DNA of 60,000 nucleotides, from assembly GCF_964204645.1 (NCBI RefSeq), contig NC_134032.1, positions 14,194,275 to 14,254,274 on the forward strand, written 5' to 3'. Every line of letters begins with the position of its first letter. Within the stretch, counting starts at the first letter, position 1. The position numbers and the translations under genes are program-made. The notes below the pieces were generated by a model. It was not told where the DNA came from. It did no database searches and saw only the letters and a list, made by a program, of their open reading frames with translations. This document shows positions 43,801-58,300 of this stretch, piece by piece. Source of the DNA: Tubulanus polymorphus. Lineage: Eukaryota > Nemertea > Palaeonemertea > Tubulaniformes > Tubulanidae.

Positions 43801-46800
43801 AAATATCATAAATACCTTGGATTCTGGTGTGATAGAGCTGGATGTTGGTTCTCTGGTAATTCATCTGTTGAATCTGAATGTTGGAACTGTGGTCATCCAT
43901 CTGGGAAGTCTGGATGTTGGATCTAAAGTAATTCATCTGCGGAGTCTGGATGTTGGTTCTGTGGTAATTCATCTGCAAAGTCTGGATGTTGGTTCTGTGG
44001 TCTTCATTCTTTGAAGTCTGGAAGCTGCATCATCTAGAAGATCATAAATACCTTGGAGTCTGGTGTGGTAGTTTGATGTTGGTTCTGTGGTAATTCATCT
44101 GCGAAGTCTGGATGTTGGTTCTGTGGTCTTCATTCTTTGAAGTCTGGAAGCTGCATCATCTAGAAGATCATAAATACCTTGGAGTCTGGTGTAGTAGTTT
44201 GATGTTGGTTCTGTGGTAATTCATCTGCGAAGTCTGGATGTTGGATCTGTGGTAATTCATCTGTGAAGTCTGGATGTTGGTTCTGTGGTAATTCATCTGT
44301 CAGGTCTTGAAGCTGCATCACCTAAAACATGATAAATTCCTTGGATTCTGCTGGTGTGGTTGAGTTTGATGTTGGTTCTGTGGTAATTCATCTGTTGAAT
44401 CTGAATGTTGGAACTGTGGTCATCCATCTGGGAAGTCTGGATGTTGGTTCTGTGGTTTTTCATCTGCGAAGTCTGGATGTTGGTTCTGTGGTAATTCATC
44501 TCTGAAGTCTGGATGTTGGTTCTGTGGTAATTCATCTGCGAAGTCTGGGCGGTGGTTCTGTGGTCTTCATTCTTTGTAGTCTGGAAGCTGCATCACCTAG
44601 AAGATCATAAATACCTTGGAGTCTGGTGTGATAGAGCTGGATGTTGGTTCTGTGGTAATTAATCTGTTGAATCTGAATGTTGGTACTGTGGTCATCAATC
44701 TGGGAAGTCTGGATTCTGATGTTGGTTCTGTGGATTTTCACCTGCGAAGTCTGGATGTTGGATCTGTGGTTATTCATCTGTTGAATCTGAATGTTGGTAC
44801 TGTGGTCATCCATCTGGGAAGTCTGAACGCTGGTTCTGTGGTAATTCATCTGCGAAGTCTGGACGGTGGTTCTGTGGTCTTCATTCTTTGAAGTCTGGAA
44901 GCTGCATCACCTAGAAGATCATAAATACCTTGGAGTCTGATGTGGTAGTTTGATGTTGGATCTGTAGTAATTCATCTGTGAAGTCTGGATGTTGGTTTTG
45001 TGGTAATTCATCTGTGAAGTCTGGATGTTGGTTCTGTGGTAATTCATCTGTGAAGTCTGGATGTTGGATCTGTGGTCATCCATCTGTGGAGTCTGGAAGC
45101 TGCATCACCTAAAATATCATAAATACCTTGGATTCTGGTGTGATAGAGCTGGATGTTGGTTCTCTGGTAATTCATCTGTTGAATCTGAATGTTGGTTCTG
45201 TGGTCATCCATCTGGGAAGTCTGGATTCTGATGTTGGTTCTGTGGATTTTCACCTGCAAAGTCTGGATGTTGGATCTGTGGTAATTCATTCTTTGAAGTC
45301 TGGAAGCTGTATCACCTAGAAGATCATAAATATCTTGGAGTCTGGTGTGGTAGTTTGATGTTGGATCTGTGGTTATTCATCTGTGAAGTCTGGATGTTGG
45401 TTCTGTGGTTATTCATCTGTGAAGTCTGAATGCTGGTTCTGTGGTCATTCATCTGTGAAGTCTGGATGTTGGTTCTGAGGTAATTCATCTGTGAAGTCTG
45501 GATGTTGGATCTGTGGTCGTCCTTCTGTGGAGTCTGGAAGCTGCACCTAAAATATCATAAATACCTTGGATTCTGGTGTGATAGAGCTGGATGTTGGTTC
45601 TGTGGTAATTCATCTATGAAGTCTGGATGTTGGTTCTGTGGTTATTCATCTGTCAGGTCTTGAAGCTGCATCACCTAAAACATGATAAATACCTTGGATT
45701 CTGCTGGTGTGGTAGAATTTGATGTTGAATCTGTGATAACTGATCTGTTGAATCTGAATGTTGGTTCTGTGGTCATCCATCTGGGAAGTCTGAATTCTGA
45801 TGTTGGTTCTGTGGATTTTCACCTGCGAAGTCTGAATGTTGGTACTGTGGTCATCCATCTGGGAAGTCTGGATTGTTGGTTCTGATGTTGGTTCTGAGGT
45901 AATTCATCTGTGAAGTCTGGATGTTGGATCTATGGTCATCCATCTGAGGAGTCTAGAAGCTGCACCTAAAATATCATAAATACCTTGGATTCTGGTGTGA
46001 TAGAGCTGGATGTTGGGTTCTGTGGTAATTCATCTATGAAGTCTGGATGTTGGTTCTGTGGTTATTCATCTGTCAGGTCTTGAAGCTGCATCACCTAAAA
46101 CATGATAAATACCTTGGATTCTGCTGGTGTGGTAGAATTTGATGTTGAATCTGTGATAACTGATCTGTTGAATCTGAATGTTGGTTCTGTGGTCATCCAT
46201 CTGGGAAGTCTGAATTCTGATGTTGGTTCTGTGGATTTTCACCTGCGAAGTCTGAATGTTGGTACTGTGGTCATCCATCTGTGAAGTCTGGATGTTGGTT
46301 CTGTGGTAATTCATCTGTGAAGTCTGGATGTTGGATCTGTGGTCATCCATCTGTGGAGTCTGGAAGCTGCATCACCTAAAATATCATAAATACCTTGGAT
46401 TCTGGTGTGATAGAGTTGGATGTTGGTTCTCTGGTAATTCATCTGTTGAATCTGAATGTTGGAACTGTGGTCATCCATCTGGGAAGTCTGGATGTTGGAT
46501 CTAAAGTAATTCATCTGCGGAGTCTGGATGTTGGTTCTGTGGTAATTCATCTGCAAAGTCTGGATATTGGTTCTGTGGTCTTCATTCTTTGAAGTCTGGA
46601 AGCTGCATCATCTAGAAGATCATAAATACCTTGGAGTCTGGTGTGGTAGTTTGATGTTGGTTCTGCGGTAATTCATCTGCGAAGTCTGGATGTTGGATCT
46701 GTGGTAATTCATTCTTTAAAGTCTGGAAGCTGCATCATCTAGAAGATCATAAATACCTTGGAGTCTGGTGTGATAGAGCTGGATGTTGGTTCTGTGGTAA

Positions 46801-47600
46801 TTAATCTGTTGAATCTGAATGTTGGTACTGTGGTCATCAATCTGGGAAGTCTGGATTCTGATGTTGGTTCTGTGGATTTTCACCTGCGAAGTCTGGATGT
46901 TGGATCTGTGGTTATTCATCTGTTGAATCTGAATGTTGGTACTGTGGTCAACTATCTGGGAAGTCTGAACGCTGGTTCTGTTGTAATTCATCTACGAAGT
47001 CTCGACGGTGGTTCTGTGGTCTTCATTCTTTGAAGTCTGGAAGCTGCATCACCTAGAAGATCATAAATACCTTGGAGTCTGATGTGGTAGTTTGATGTTG
47101 GATCTGTGGTAATTCATCTGTGAAGTCTGGATGTTGGTTTTGTGGTAATTCATCTGTGAAGTCTGGATGTTGGATCTGTGGTCATCCATCTGTGGAGTCT
47201 GGAAGCTGCATCACCTAAAATATCATAAATACCTTGGATTCTGGTGTGATAGAGCTGGATGTTGGTTCTGTGGTAATTCATCTGTTGAATCTAAATGTTG
47301 GTTCTGTGGTCATCCATCTGGGAAGTCTGGATTCTGATGTTGGTTCTGTGGATTTTCACCTGCAAAGTCTGGATGTTGGATCTGTGGTAATTCATTCTTT
47401 GAAGTCTGGAAACTGTATCACCTAGAAGATCATAAATATCTTGGAGTCTGGTGAGGTAGTTTGATGTTGGATCTGTGGTAATTCATCTGTGAAGTCTGGA
47501 TGTTGGATCTGTGGTTATTCATCTGTGGAGTCTGGAAGCTGCATCACCTAAAATATCATAAATACCTTGGATTCTGGTGTGATAGAGCTGGATGTTGGTT
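37880..47600. repeat. 3,750-bp higher-order repeat, about 2.6 copies
   Basis: Landmarks recur at exactly 3,750 bp: 38146, 41896, 45646; 38811, 42561, 46311; 39216, 42966, 46716; 40543, 44293. Upstream of 37880 the match continues with an offset of 3,822 bp, that is, two additional 36-bp units. The first two copies are nearly identical; the third has a few private changes near 46950-46990. Confidence 0.92.
38146..38850. repeat. 420-bp tandem duplication inside the 3,750-bp unit
   Basis: The block ending at 38146 repeats at 38566 (420 bp later), and the same pair recurs at 41896/42316 and 45646/46066. It shows a lower-level duplication that predates the 3,750-bp amplification. Confidence 0.85.
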
Positions 47601-48474
47601 CTGTGGTCATCGATCTGTGAAGTCTGTATGTTGGATCTATAGTAATTCATCTGCGGAGTCTGGAAGCTGCATCACCTAAAACATGATAAATACCTTGGAT
47701 TCTGCTGGTGTGGTAGAATTTGATGTTGGTATTGTGGTCATCCATCTGGGAAGTCTGGATTGTTGATTCTGATGTTGGTTCTGTGGGTATTCATCTGGGA
47801 AGTCTGAATGCTGGTTCTGTGGTAATTCATCTGCGAAGTCTGGACGGTGGTTCTGTGGTCTTCACTCTGTGAAGTCTGGATGTTGGATCAGTGGTTATTC
47901 ATCTGTGAAGTCTGGATGTTGGTTCTGTGGTAATTCATCTGTGAAGTCTGGATGTTGGATCTGTGGTAATCTATCTGTCAGGTCTTGAAGCTGCATCACC
48001 TAAAACATGATAAACACCTTGGATTCTGCTGGTGTGGTAGAGTTTGAAGTTGGTTCTGTGGTAATTCATCTGTTGAATCTGAATGTTGAAACTGTTCTCA
48101 TCCATCTGGGAAATCTGGATTCTGATGTTGGTTCTGTGGATTTTCATCTGTGAAGTCTGGACGGTGGTTCTGTAGTCTTCATTCTTTGAAGTCGGGAAGC
48201 TGCATAACCTAGAAGATCATAAATACCTTGGAGTCTGGTGTGGTAGTTTGATGTTGGTTTTGTGGTAATTCATCTGTTCAATCTGGATGTTGGAACTGTG
48301 GTCATCCATCTGGGAAGTCTGGATGCTGCATCACCTAAAACATAGTAAATACCTCCGATTCTGTTTGTGTGGTAGAGTCTGGATGTTGGATCTGTGGTAA
48401 TTCATCTGTTGAATCTAGCGTACTGACTGTGAAAATCCTTCTGTGAAGTCTGGATTCTGATTCTGTGGTAATTC

Positions 48475-49340
48475 CCTGTAAAATGTTTACATTTAAATAC
48501 AAAACATTAACACCACTTCTAGTTCATTGTCTCATTGGCCTTTGTTATCACATTGGAATCAAACAAGTTTTGAATTGAACAATCAACCTTACTTCAAATG
48601 ACAAATTCATATTGGCCTATTTCATCATTTAAGCCTTTCGGTACCCACCCACCATACTGAGCCAGAAATTCTTATTTTGGATGATTTTACTAAAACCTCA
48701 GGTATATTGATACTGTAAGTGTTATGAAAGGGGTACTGTACCCACAGTTGGGCACCATTGAAGAAAACATTTGGGTGACATGTGTGTTACATGACCTAAT
48801 TAATGCAATTTACATATTTTTCAGAAAAACCTCAAATAAAATTCGAATATCTTACCAATTGCTATACATAGCATGCTTTTCTATTCTGCCGTATGTTCTG
48901 ATGATTTTCTGAGGATCTGATGGTTAAATGTCCATAGTTATAAGAAATTTATGGCTGTTTTAGTGAAGCAAGGTATAGTCAGCCCAAATGCAGAAATTTA
49001 TCAATTAATATTGATCCACAAAATATATTTCGAAACGACTGTTCCTGCATAGTAGCTGAATTACTTACAATGTTTTGAGATAGATGGCGCATCGGCATTA
49101 TACAAATTCTGTATGAAAATGACAAATTCATATTGGCCTATTTTATCAGTTTGAACCAGAAATATCAACTTCACTCCAAATGACAAATTCATATTGGCCT
49201 ATCTTATCACTTTGAACCCAAACTATCAATTTCACTCCAAGTGACAAATTCATATTGGCCTATTTTATGAGTTTGTAATCAAACTATCAATTTTACTGAT
49301 CATGCGACAAATTGGCCTATCTTATCAGTTTGAACCAAAA
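48475..49340. other. Unique island of 866 bp inside the array
   Basis: The array breaks off within a 36-bp unit after ggtaattcc and resumes at catccatctggg. The island is A/T-rich. It has a 62-codon plus-strand frame (48724-48912) with no recognisable domain, and a short tandem repeat in its second half. No tRNA or terminal repeats are seen. Confidence 0.6.
49118..49335. repeat. 61-bp tandem repeat, about 3.5 copies
   Basis: gacaaattcatattggccta recurs near 49121, 49182 and 49243, with a shortened copy near 49306. An isolated copy lies at about 48600. Each is followed by a tttatcagtttgaacc-like segment. Confidence 0.8.
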
Positions 49341-52300
49341 CATCCATCTGGGAAGTCTGGATTCTGAGTCTGATGTTGGTTCTGTGGTTTATCATCTGCG
49401 AAGTCTGGATGGTGGTTCTGTGATCTTCATTCTTTGAAGTCTGGAAGCTGCATCACCTAGAAGATCATAAATACCTTGGAGTCTGGTGTGGTAGTTTGAT
49501 GTTGGTTCTGTGGTAATTCATCTGTGAAGTCTGGATGTTGGTTCTGTGGTAATTCATCTGTGAAGTCTGGATGTTGGATCTGTGGTTATTCATCTCTGAA
49601 GTCTGGATGTTGGATCTGTGGTAATCCATCTGTCAGGTCTTGAAGCTGCATCACCTAAAACATGATAAATACCTTGGATTCTGCTGGAGTGGTAGAGTTT
49701 GATGTTGGTTCTGTGGTTATTCATCTGTTGAATCTGAATGTTGGTACTGTGGTCATCCATCTGGGAAGTCTGCTCTTGGTTCTGTGGTTATTCATCTGCG
49801 TAGTCTAGACAGTGGTTCTGTGGTCTTCATTGTTTGAAGTCTGGAAGCTGCATCACCTAAAATATTTTAAATACCTTGGAGTCTGGTGTGATAGAGCTGG
49901 ATGTTGGTTCTGTGGTTATTCATCTGTTGAATCAGAATGTTGGTACTGTGGTCATCGATCTGTGAAGTCTGTATGTTGGATCTATAGTAATTCATCCGCG
50001 GAGTCTGGATGTAGGATCTGTAGTAATAATTCATCTGTGAAGTCTGGATGTTGGATCTGTGGTTATTCATCTGCAAAGTCTGGATGTTGGTTCTGTGGTT
50101 ATTCATCTGCAAAGTCTGGATGTTGGTTCTGTGGTAATTCATCTGTGAAGTCTGGATGTTGGATCAATGGTAATCCATCTGTCAGGTCTTGAAGCTGCAT
50201 CACCTAAAACATGATAAATACCTTGGATTCTGCTGGAGTGGTAGAGTTTGATGTTGGTTCTGTGGTCATCGATCTGTGAAGTCTGGATGTTGGTTCTTTG
50301 GTAATTCATCTGTCAGGTCTTGAAGCTGCATCACCTAAAACATGATAAATACCTTGGATTCTGCTGATGTGGTAGAGTTTGATGTTGGTTGTGTGGTAAT
50401 TCATCTGTTGAATCTGAATGTTGGTACTGTGGTCATCCATCTGGGAAGTCTGGATTCTGATTCTGATGTTGGTTCTGAGGTTATTCATCTGCGAAGTCTG
50501 GATGCTGGTTCTGTGGTCTTCATTCTTTGAAGTCTGGAAGCTGCATCAACTAGAAGATCATAAATACCTGGAGTCTGGTGTGGTAGTTTGATGTTGGATC
50601 TGTGGTTATTCATCTGTGAAGTCTGGATGTTGGATCTGTGGTTATTCATCTGTGGAGTCGGGAAGCTGCATCACCTAAAATATCATAAATACCTTGGATT
50701 CTGGTGTGATAGAGCTGGATGTTGGTTCACTGGTAATTCATCTGTTGAATCTGAATGTTGGAACTGTGGTCATCCATCTGGGAAGTCTGGATGTTGGATC
50801 TAAAGTAATTCATCTGCGGAGTCTGGATGTTGGTTCTGTGGTAATTCATCTGCAAAGTCTGGATGTTGGTTCTGTGGTCTTCATTCTTTGAAGTCTGGAA
50901 GCTGCATCATCTAGAAGATCATAAATACCTTGGAGTCTGGTGTGGTAGTTTGATGTTGGTTCTGTGGTAATTCATCTGCGAAGTCTGGATGTTGGTTCTG
51001 TGGTCTTCATTCTTTGAAGTCTGGAAGCTGCATCATCTAGAAGATCATAAATACCTTGGAGTCTGGTGTAGTAGTTTGATGTTGGTTCTGTGGTAATTCA
51101 TCTGCGAAGTCTGGATGTTGGATCTGTGGTAATTCATCTGTGAAGTCTGGATGTTGGTTCTGTGGTAATTCATCTGTCAGGTCTTGAAGCTGCATCACCT
51201 AAAACATGATAAATTCCTTGGATTCTGCTGGTGTGGTTGAGTTTGATGTTGGTTCTGTGGTAATTCATCTGTTCAATCTGAATGTTGGAACTGTGGTCAT
51301 CCATCTGGGAAGTCTGGATGTTGGTTCTGTGGTTTTTCATCTGCGAAGTCTGGATGTTGGTTCTGTGGTAATTCATCTCTGAAGTCTGGATGTTGGTTCT
51401 GTGGTTTTTCATCTGCGAAGTCTGGATGTTGGTTCTGTGGTAATTCATCTCTGAAGTCTGGATGTTGGTTCTGTGGTAATTCATCTGTTGAAACTGAATG
51501 TTGGAACTGTGGTCATCGATCTGTGAAGTCTGTATGTTGGATCTATAGTAATTCATCTGTGGAGTCTGGAAGCTGCACCTAAAATATCATAAATACCTTG
51601 GATTCTGGTGTGATAGAGCTGGACGTTGGTTCTGTGGTTTTTCATCTGCAAAGTCTGGATGTTGGATCAATGGTAATCCATCTGTCAGGTCTTGAAGCTG
51701 CATCACCTAAAACATGATAAATACCTTGGATTCTGCTGATGTGGTAGGGTTTGATGTTGAATCTGTGGTAATTCATCTGTTGCATGTGAATGTTGGTACT
51801 GTGGTCATCCATCTGTGAAGTCTGGATGTTGGTTCTGTGGTTATTCATCTGGGAAGTATGAATGCTGGTTCTGTGGTAATTCATCTGCGAAGTCTGGACG
51901 GTGGTTCTGTGGTCTTCATTCTGTGAAGTCTGGATGGTGGTTCTGCGGTTTTTCATCTGCGAAGTCTGGATGTTGGATCTGTGGTAATTCATCTGTGAAG
52001 TCTGGATGTTGGTTCTTTGGTAATTCATCTGTCAGGTCTTGAAGCTGCATCACCTAAAACATGATAAATACCTTGGATTCTGCTGATGTGGTAGAGTTTG
52101 ATGTTGGTTGTGTGGTAATTCATCTGTTGAATCTAAATGTTGGTACTGTGGTCATCCATCTGGGAAGTCTGGATTCTGATTCTGATGTTGGTTCTGAGGT
52201 TATTCATCTGCGAAGTCTGGATGCTGATTCTGTGGTAATTCATCTGTGAAGTCTGGATGCTGGTTCTGTGGACTTCATTCTTTGAAGTCTGGAAGCTGCA

Positions 52301-55300
52301 TCACCTAGAAGATCATAAATACCTTGGAGTCTGGTGTGGTAGTTTGATGTTGGTTCTGTAGTAATTCATCTGTGAAGTCTGGATGTTGGTTCTGTGGTTA
52401 TTCATCTGTTGAATCAGAATGTTGGAACTGTGGTCATCGATCTGTGAAGTCTGTATGATGGATCTATAGTAATTCATCTGCGGAGTCTGGATGTAGGATC
52501 TGTAGTAATTCATCTGCGAAGTCTGGAAGCTGCATCACCTAAAACATGATAAATACCTTGGATTCTGCTGGTGTGGTATAGTTTGATGTTGGTTCTGTGG
52601 TAATTCATCTGTTGAATGTGAATGTTGGTACTGTGGTCATCCATCTGGGAAGTCTGGATTCTGATTCTGATGTTGGTTCTGTGGTTATTTATCTGGGAAG
52701 TCTGGATTCTGATTCTGATGTTGGTTCTGTGGTTATTCATCTGGGAAGTCTGGATGTTGGTTCTGATGTTGGTTCTGTGGTTATTCATCTCTGAAGTCTG
52801 GATGTTGGTTCTGTGGTTTTTCATCTGCGAAGTCTGGATGTTGGTTCTGTGGTAATTCATCTGTGAAGTCTGGATGTTGGATCTGTGGTCATCCATCTGT
52901 GGAGTCTGGAAGCTGCACCTAAAATATCATAAATACCTTGGATTCTGGTGTGATAGAGCTGGATGTTGGTTCTGTGGTAATTCATCTGTGAAGTCTGGAT
53001 GTTGGTTCTGTGGTTATTCATCTGTCAGGTCTTGAAGCTGCATCACCTAAAACATGATAACTACCTTGGATTCTGCTGGTGTGGTAGAATTTGATGTTGA
53101 ATCTGTGATAACTGATCTGTTGAATCTGAATGTTGGTTCTGTGGTCATCCATCTGGGAAGTCTGAATTCTGATGTTGGTTCTGTGGATTTTCACCTGCAA
53201 AGTCTGAATGTTGGTACTGTGGTCATCCATCTGGGAAGTCTGGATTGTTGGTTCTGATGTTGGTTCTGTGGTAATTCATCTGTGAAGTCTGGATGTTGGA
53301 TCTATGGTCATCCATCTGAGGAGTCTAGAAGCTGCACCTAAAATATCATAAATACCTTGGATTCTGGTGTGATAGAGCTGGATGTTGGTTCTGTGGTAAT
53401 TCATCTGTCAGGTCTTGAATTTGCATCACCTAAAACATGATAAATACCTTGGATTCTGCTGATGTGGTAGGGTTTGATGTTGAATCTGTGGTAATTCATC
53501 TGTTGCATGTGAATGTTGGTACTGTGGTCATCCATCTGTGAAGTCTGGATGTTGGTTCTGTGGTTATTCATCTGGGAAGTCTGGACGGTGGTTCTGTGCT
53601 CTTCATTCTGTGAAGTCTGGATGGTGGTTCGGTGGTTTTTCATCTGCAAAGTCTGGTTGTTAGATCTAATTCTGATGTTGGTTATGTGGTAATTCATCTG
53701 TCAGGTCTTGAAGCTGCATCACCTAAAACATGATAAATAGCTTGGATTCTGCTGATGTGGTAGAGTTTGATGTTGGTTGTGTGGTAATTCATCTGTTGAA
53801 TCTGAATGTTGGTACTGTGGTCATCCATCTGGGAAGTCTGGATTCTGATTCTGATGTTGGTTCTGAGGTTATTCATCTGCGAAGTCTGGATGCTGGTTCT
53901 GTGGTCTTCATTCTTCGAAGTCTGGAAGCTGCATCAACTAGAAGATCATAAATACCTTGGAGTCTGGTGTGGTAGTTTGATGTTGGATCTGTGGTTATTC
54001 ATCTGTGAAGTCTGGATGTTGGATCTGTGGTTATTCATCTGTGGAGTCGGGAAGCTGCATCACCTAAAATATCATAAATACCTTGGATTCTGGTGTGATA
54101 GAGCTGGATGTTGGTTCTGTGGTAATTCATCTGTTGAAACTGAATGTTGGAACTGTAGTGATTGATCTGTGAAGTCTGTATGTTGGATCTATAGTAATTC
54201 ATCCGTGGAGTCTGGAAGCTGCACCTAAAATATCATAAATACCTTGGATTCTGGTGTGATAGAGCTGGATGTTGGTTCTGTGGTAATTCATCTGTTGAAA
54301 CTGAATGTTGGGACTGTGGTCATCGATCTGTGAAGTCTGTATGTTGGATCTATAGTAATTCATCTGTGGAGTCTGGATGTTGGATCTATAGTAATTCATC
54401 TGCGGAGTCTGGATGTTGGATCTGTAGTAATTCATCTGCGGAGTCTTGAAGCTGCATCACCTAAAACATGATAAATACCTTGGATTCTGCTGATGTGGTA
54501 GGGTTTGATGTTGAATCTGTGGTAATTCATCTGTTGAATGTGAATGTTGGTACTGTGGTCATCCATCTGTGAAGTCTGGATGTTGGTTCTGTGGTTATTC
54601 TTCTGGGAAGTCTGAATGCTGGTTCTGTGGTAATTCATCTGCGAAGTCTGGACGGTGGTTCTGTGGTCTTCATTCTGTGAAGTCTGGATGTTCGATCTGT
54701 GGTTTTTCATCTGCAAAGTCTGGATGTTAGATCTGATTCTGATGTTGGTTCTGTGGTAATTCATCTGTCAGGTCTTGAAGCTGCATCACCTAAAACATGA
54801 TAAATACCTTGGATTCTGCTGGTGTGGTAGAATTTGATGTTGGATCTGTGGTAATTCATCTGTTGAATCTGAATGTTCGTTCTGTGGTCATCCATCTGGG
54901 AAATCTGGATTTGATGTTGGTTCTGTGGTTTTTTATCTGCGAAGTCTGGATGTTGGTTCTTTGGTAATTCATCTGTCAGGTCTTGAAGCTGCATCACCTA
55001 AAACATGATAAGTACCTTGGATTCTGCTGGTGTGGTAGAGTTTGATGTTGGTTCTGTGGTAATTCATCTGTTGAATCTGGATGTTGGTACTGTGGTCATC
55101 CATCTGGGAAGTCTGGATTCTGATTCTGATGTTGGTTCTGAGGTTATTCATCTGCGAAGTCTGGATGCTGGTTCTGTGGTCTTCATTCTTTGAAGTCGGG
55201 AAGCTGCATCATCTAGAAGATCATAAATACCTTGGAGTCTGGTGTGGTAGTTTGATGTTGGTTCTGTGGTAATTCATCTGCGAAGTCTGGATGTTGGTTC

Positions 55301-58300
55301 TGTGGTCTTCATTCTTTGAAGTCTGGAAGCTGCATCATCTAGAAGATCATAAATACCTTGGAGTCTGGTGTAGTAGTTTGATGTTGGTTCTGTGGTAATT
55401 CATCTGCGAAGTCTGGATGTTGGATCTGTGGTAATTCATCTGTGAAGTCTGGATGTTGGTTCTGTGGTAATTCATCTGTCAGGTCTTGAAGCTGCATCAC
55501 CTAAAACATGATAAATTCCTTGGATTCTGCTGGTGTGGTTGAGTTTGATGTTGGTTCTGTGGTAATTCATCTGTTCAATCTCAATGTTGGAACTGTGGTC
55601 ATCCATCTGGGAAGTCTGGATGTTGGTTCTGTGGTTTTTCATCTGCGAAGTCTGGATGTTGGTTCTGTGGTAATTCATCTCTGAAGTCTGGATGTTGGTT
55701 CTGTGGTTTTTCATCTGCGAAGTCTGGATGTTGGTTCTGTGGTAATTCATCTCTGAAGTCTGGATGTTGGTTCTGTGGTAATTCATCTGCGAAGTCTGGG
55801 CGGTGGTTCTGTGGTCTTCATTCTTTGTAGTCTGGAAGCTGCATCACCTAGAAGATCATAAATACCTTGGAGTCTGGTGTGATAGAGCTGGATGTTGGTT
55901 CTGTGGTAATTAATCTGTTGAATCTGAATGTTGGTACTGTGGTCATCAATCTGGGAAGTCTGGATTCTGATGTTGGTTCTGTGGATTTTCACCTGCGAAG
56001 TCTGGATGTTGGATCTGTGGTTATTCATCTGTTGAATCTGAATGTTGGTACTGTGGTCATCCATCTGGGAAGTCTGAACGCTGGTTCTGTGGTAATTCAT
56101 CTGCGAAGTCTGGACGGTGGTTCTGTGGTCTTCATTCTTTGAAGTCTGGAAGCTGCATCACCTAGAAGATCATAAATACCTTGGAGTCTGATGTGGTAGT
56201 TTGATGTTGGATCTGTGGTAATTCATCTGTGAAGTCTGGATGTTGGTTTTGTGGTAATTCATCTGTGAAGTCTGGATGTTGGATCTGTGGTCATCCATCT
56301 GTGGAGTCTGGAAGCTGCATCACCTAAAATATCATAAATACCTTGGATTCTGGTGTGATAGAGCTGGATGTTGGTTCTCTGGTAATTCATCTGTTGAATC
56401 TGAATGTTGGTTCTGTGGTCATCCATCTGGGAAGTCTGGATTCTGATGTTGGTTCTGTGGATTTTCACCTGCAAAGTCTGGATGTTGGATCTGTGGTAAT
56501 TCATTCTTTGAAGTCTGGAAGCTGTATCACCTAGAAGATCATAAATATCTTGGAGTCTGGTGTGGTAGTTTGATGTTGGATCTGTGGTTATTCATCTGTG
56601 AAGTCTGGATGTTGGTTCTGTGGTTATTCATCTGTGAAGTCTGGATGTTGGTTCTGTGGTCATTCATCTGTGAAGTCTGGATGTTGGATCTGTGGTCGTC
56701 CTTCTGTGGAGTCTGGAAGCTGCACCTAAAATATCATAAATACCTTGGATTCTGGTGTGATAGAGCTGGATGTTGGTTCTGTGGTAATTCATCTATGAAG
56801 TCTGGATGTTGGTTCTGTGGTTATTCATCTGTCAGGTCTTGAAGCTGCATCACCTAAAACATGATAAATACCTTGGATTCTGCTGGTGTGGTAGAATTTG
56901 ATGTTGAATCTGTGATAACTGATCTGTTGAATCTGAATGTTGGTTCTGTGGTCATCCATCTGGGAAGTCTGAATTCTGATGTTGGTTCTGTGGATTATCA
57001 CCTGCGAAGTCTGAATGTTGGTACTGTGGTCATCCATCTGGGAAGTCTGGATTGTTGGTTCTGATGTTGGTTCTGAGGTAATTCATCTGTGAAGTCTGGA
57101 TGTTGGATCTATGGTCATCCATCTGAGGAGTCTAGAAGCTGCACCTAAAATATCATAAATACCTTGGATTCTGGTGTGATAGAGCTGGATGTTGGTTCTG
57201 TGGTAATTCATCTGTGAAGTCTGGATGTGGGATCAATGGTAATTCAACTGTCAGGTCTTGAAGCTGCATCACCTAAAACATGATAAATACCTTGGATTCT
57301 GCTGATGTGGTAGGGTTTGATGTTGAATCTGTGGTAATTCATCTGTTGCATGTGAATGTTGGTACTGTGGTCATCCATCTGTGAAGTCTGGATGTTGGTT
57401 CTGTTGTTATTCATCTGGGAAGTCTGAATGCTGGTTCTGTGGTAATTCATCTGCGAAGTCTGGACGGTGGTTCTGTGGTCTTCATTCTGTGAAGTCTGGA
57501 TGGTGGTTCTGTGGTTTTTCATCTGCAAAGTCTGGATGTTAGATCTAATTCTGATGTTGGTTCTGTGGTAATTCATCTGTCATGTCTTGAAGCTGCATCA
57601 CCTAAAACATGATAAATACCTTGGATTCTGCTGGTGTGGTAGAATTTGATGTTGAATCTGTGGTAATTAATCTGTTGAATCTGAATGTTGGTACTGTGGT
57701 CATCCATCTGGGAAGTCTGGATTTGATGTTGGTTCTGTGGATTTTCACCTGCGAAGTCTGGATGTTGGATCTGTGGTAATTCATCTGTTGAATCTGAATG
57801 TTGGTACTGTGGTCATCCATCTGGGAAGTCTGAACGCTGGTTCTGTGGTAATTCATCTGCGAAGTCTGGATGGTGGTTCTGTGGTCTTCATTCTTTGAAG
57901 TCTGGAAGCTGCATCACCTAGAAGATCATAAATACCTTGGAGTCTGATGTGGTAGTTTGACGTTGGATCTGTGGTAATTCATCTGTGAAGTCTGGATGTT
58001 GGTTTTGTGGTAATTCATCTGTGAAGTCTGGATGTTGGATCTGTGGTCATCCATCTGTGGAGTCTGGAAGCTGCATCACCTAAAATATCATAAATACCTT
58101 GGATTCTGGTGTGATAGAGCTGGATGTTGGTTCACTGGTAATTCATCTGTTGAATCTGAATGTTGGAACTGTGGTCATCCATCTGGGAAGTCTGGATGTT
58201 GGATCTAAAGTAATTCATCTGCGGAGTCTGGATGTTGGTTCTGTGGTAATTCATCTGCAAAGTCTGGATGTTGGTTCTGTGGTCTTCATTCTTTGAAGTC

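Larger units (their letters stand above)
30294..48474. repeat. 36-bp minisatellite array, main section with higher-order repeats
   Basis: 18 kb of 36-bp units grouped into blocks of roughly 250-450 bp by the recurrent spacer. Unit variants are shared between blocks (minus-strand readings MNYHRTNIQTSQ, MDDHSTNIQIQQ, MKNHRTNIQTSE, VKIHRTNIRIQT). Spacer variants shift the reading frame by different amounts, so no long protein is encoded on either strand. The plus strand is strongly G/T-rich. Confidence 0.95.

Noticed and set aside
33130-47600. Pure assembly duplication as the source of the 1,716- and 3,750-bp repeats
   Set aside because: Scattered private substitutions and a two-unit length difference separate the copies, which favours real repeats, although raw reads would be needed to be certain.
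48724-48912. 62-codon frame in the unique island
   Set aside because: A/T-rich, no domain and no supporting signals.
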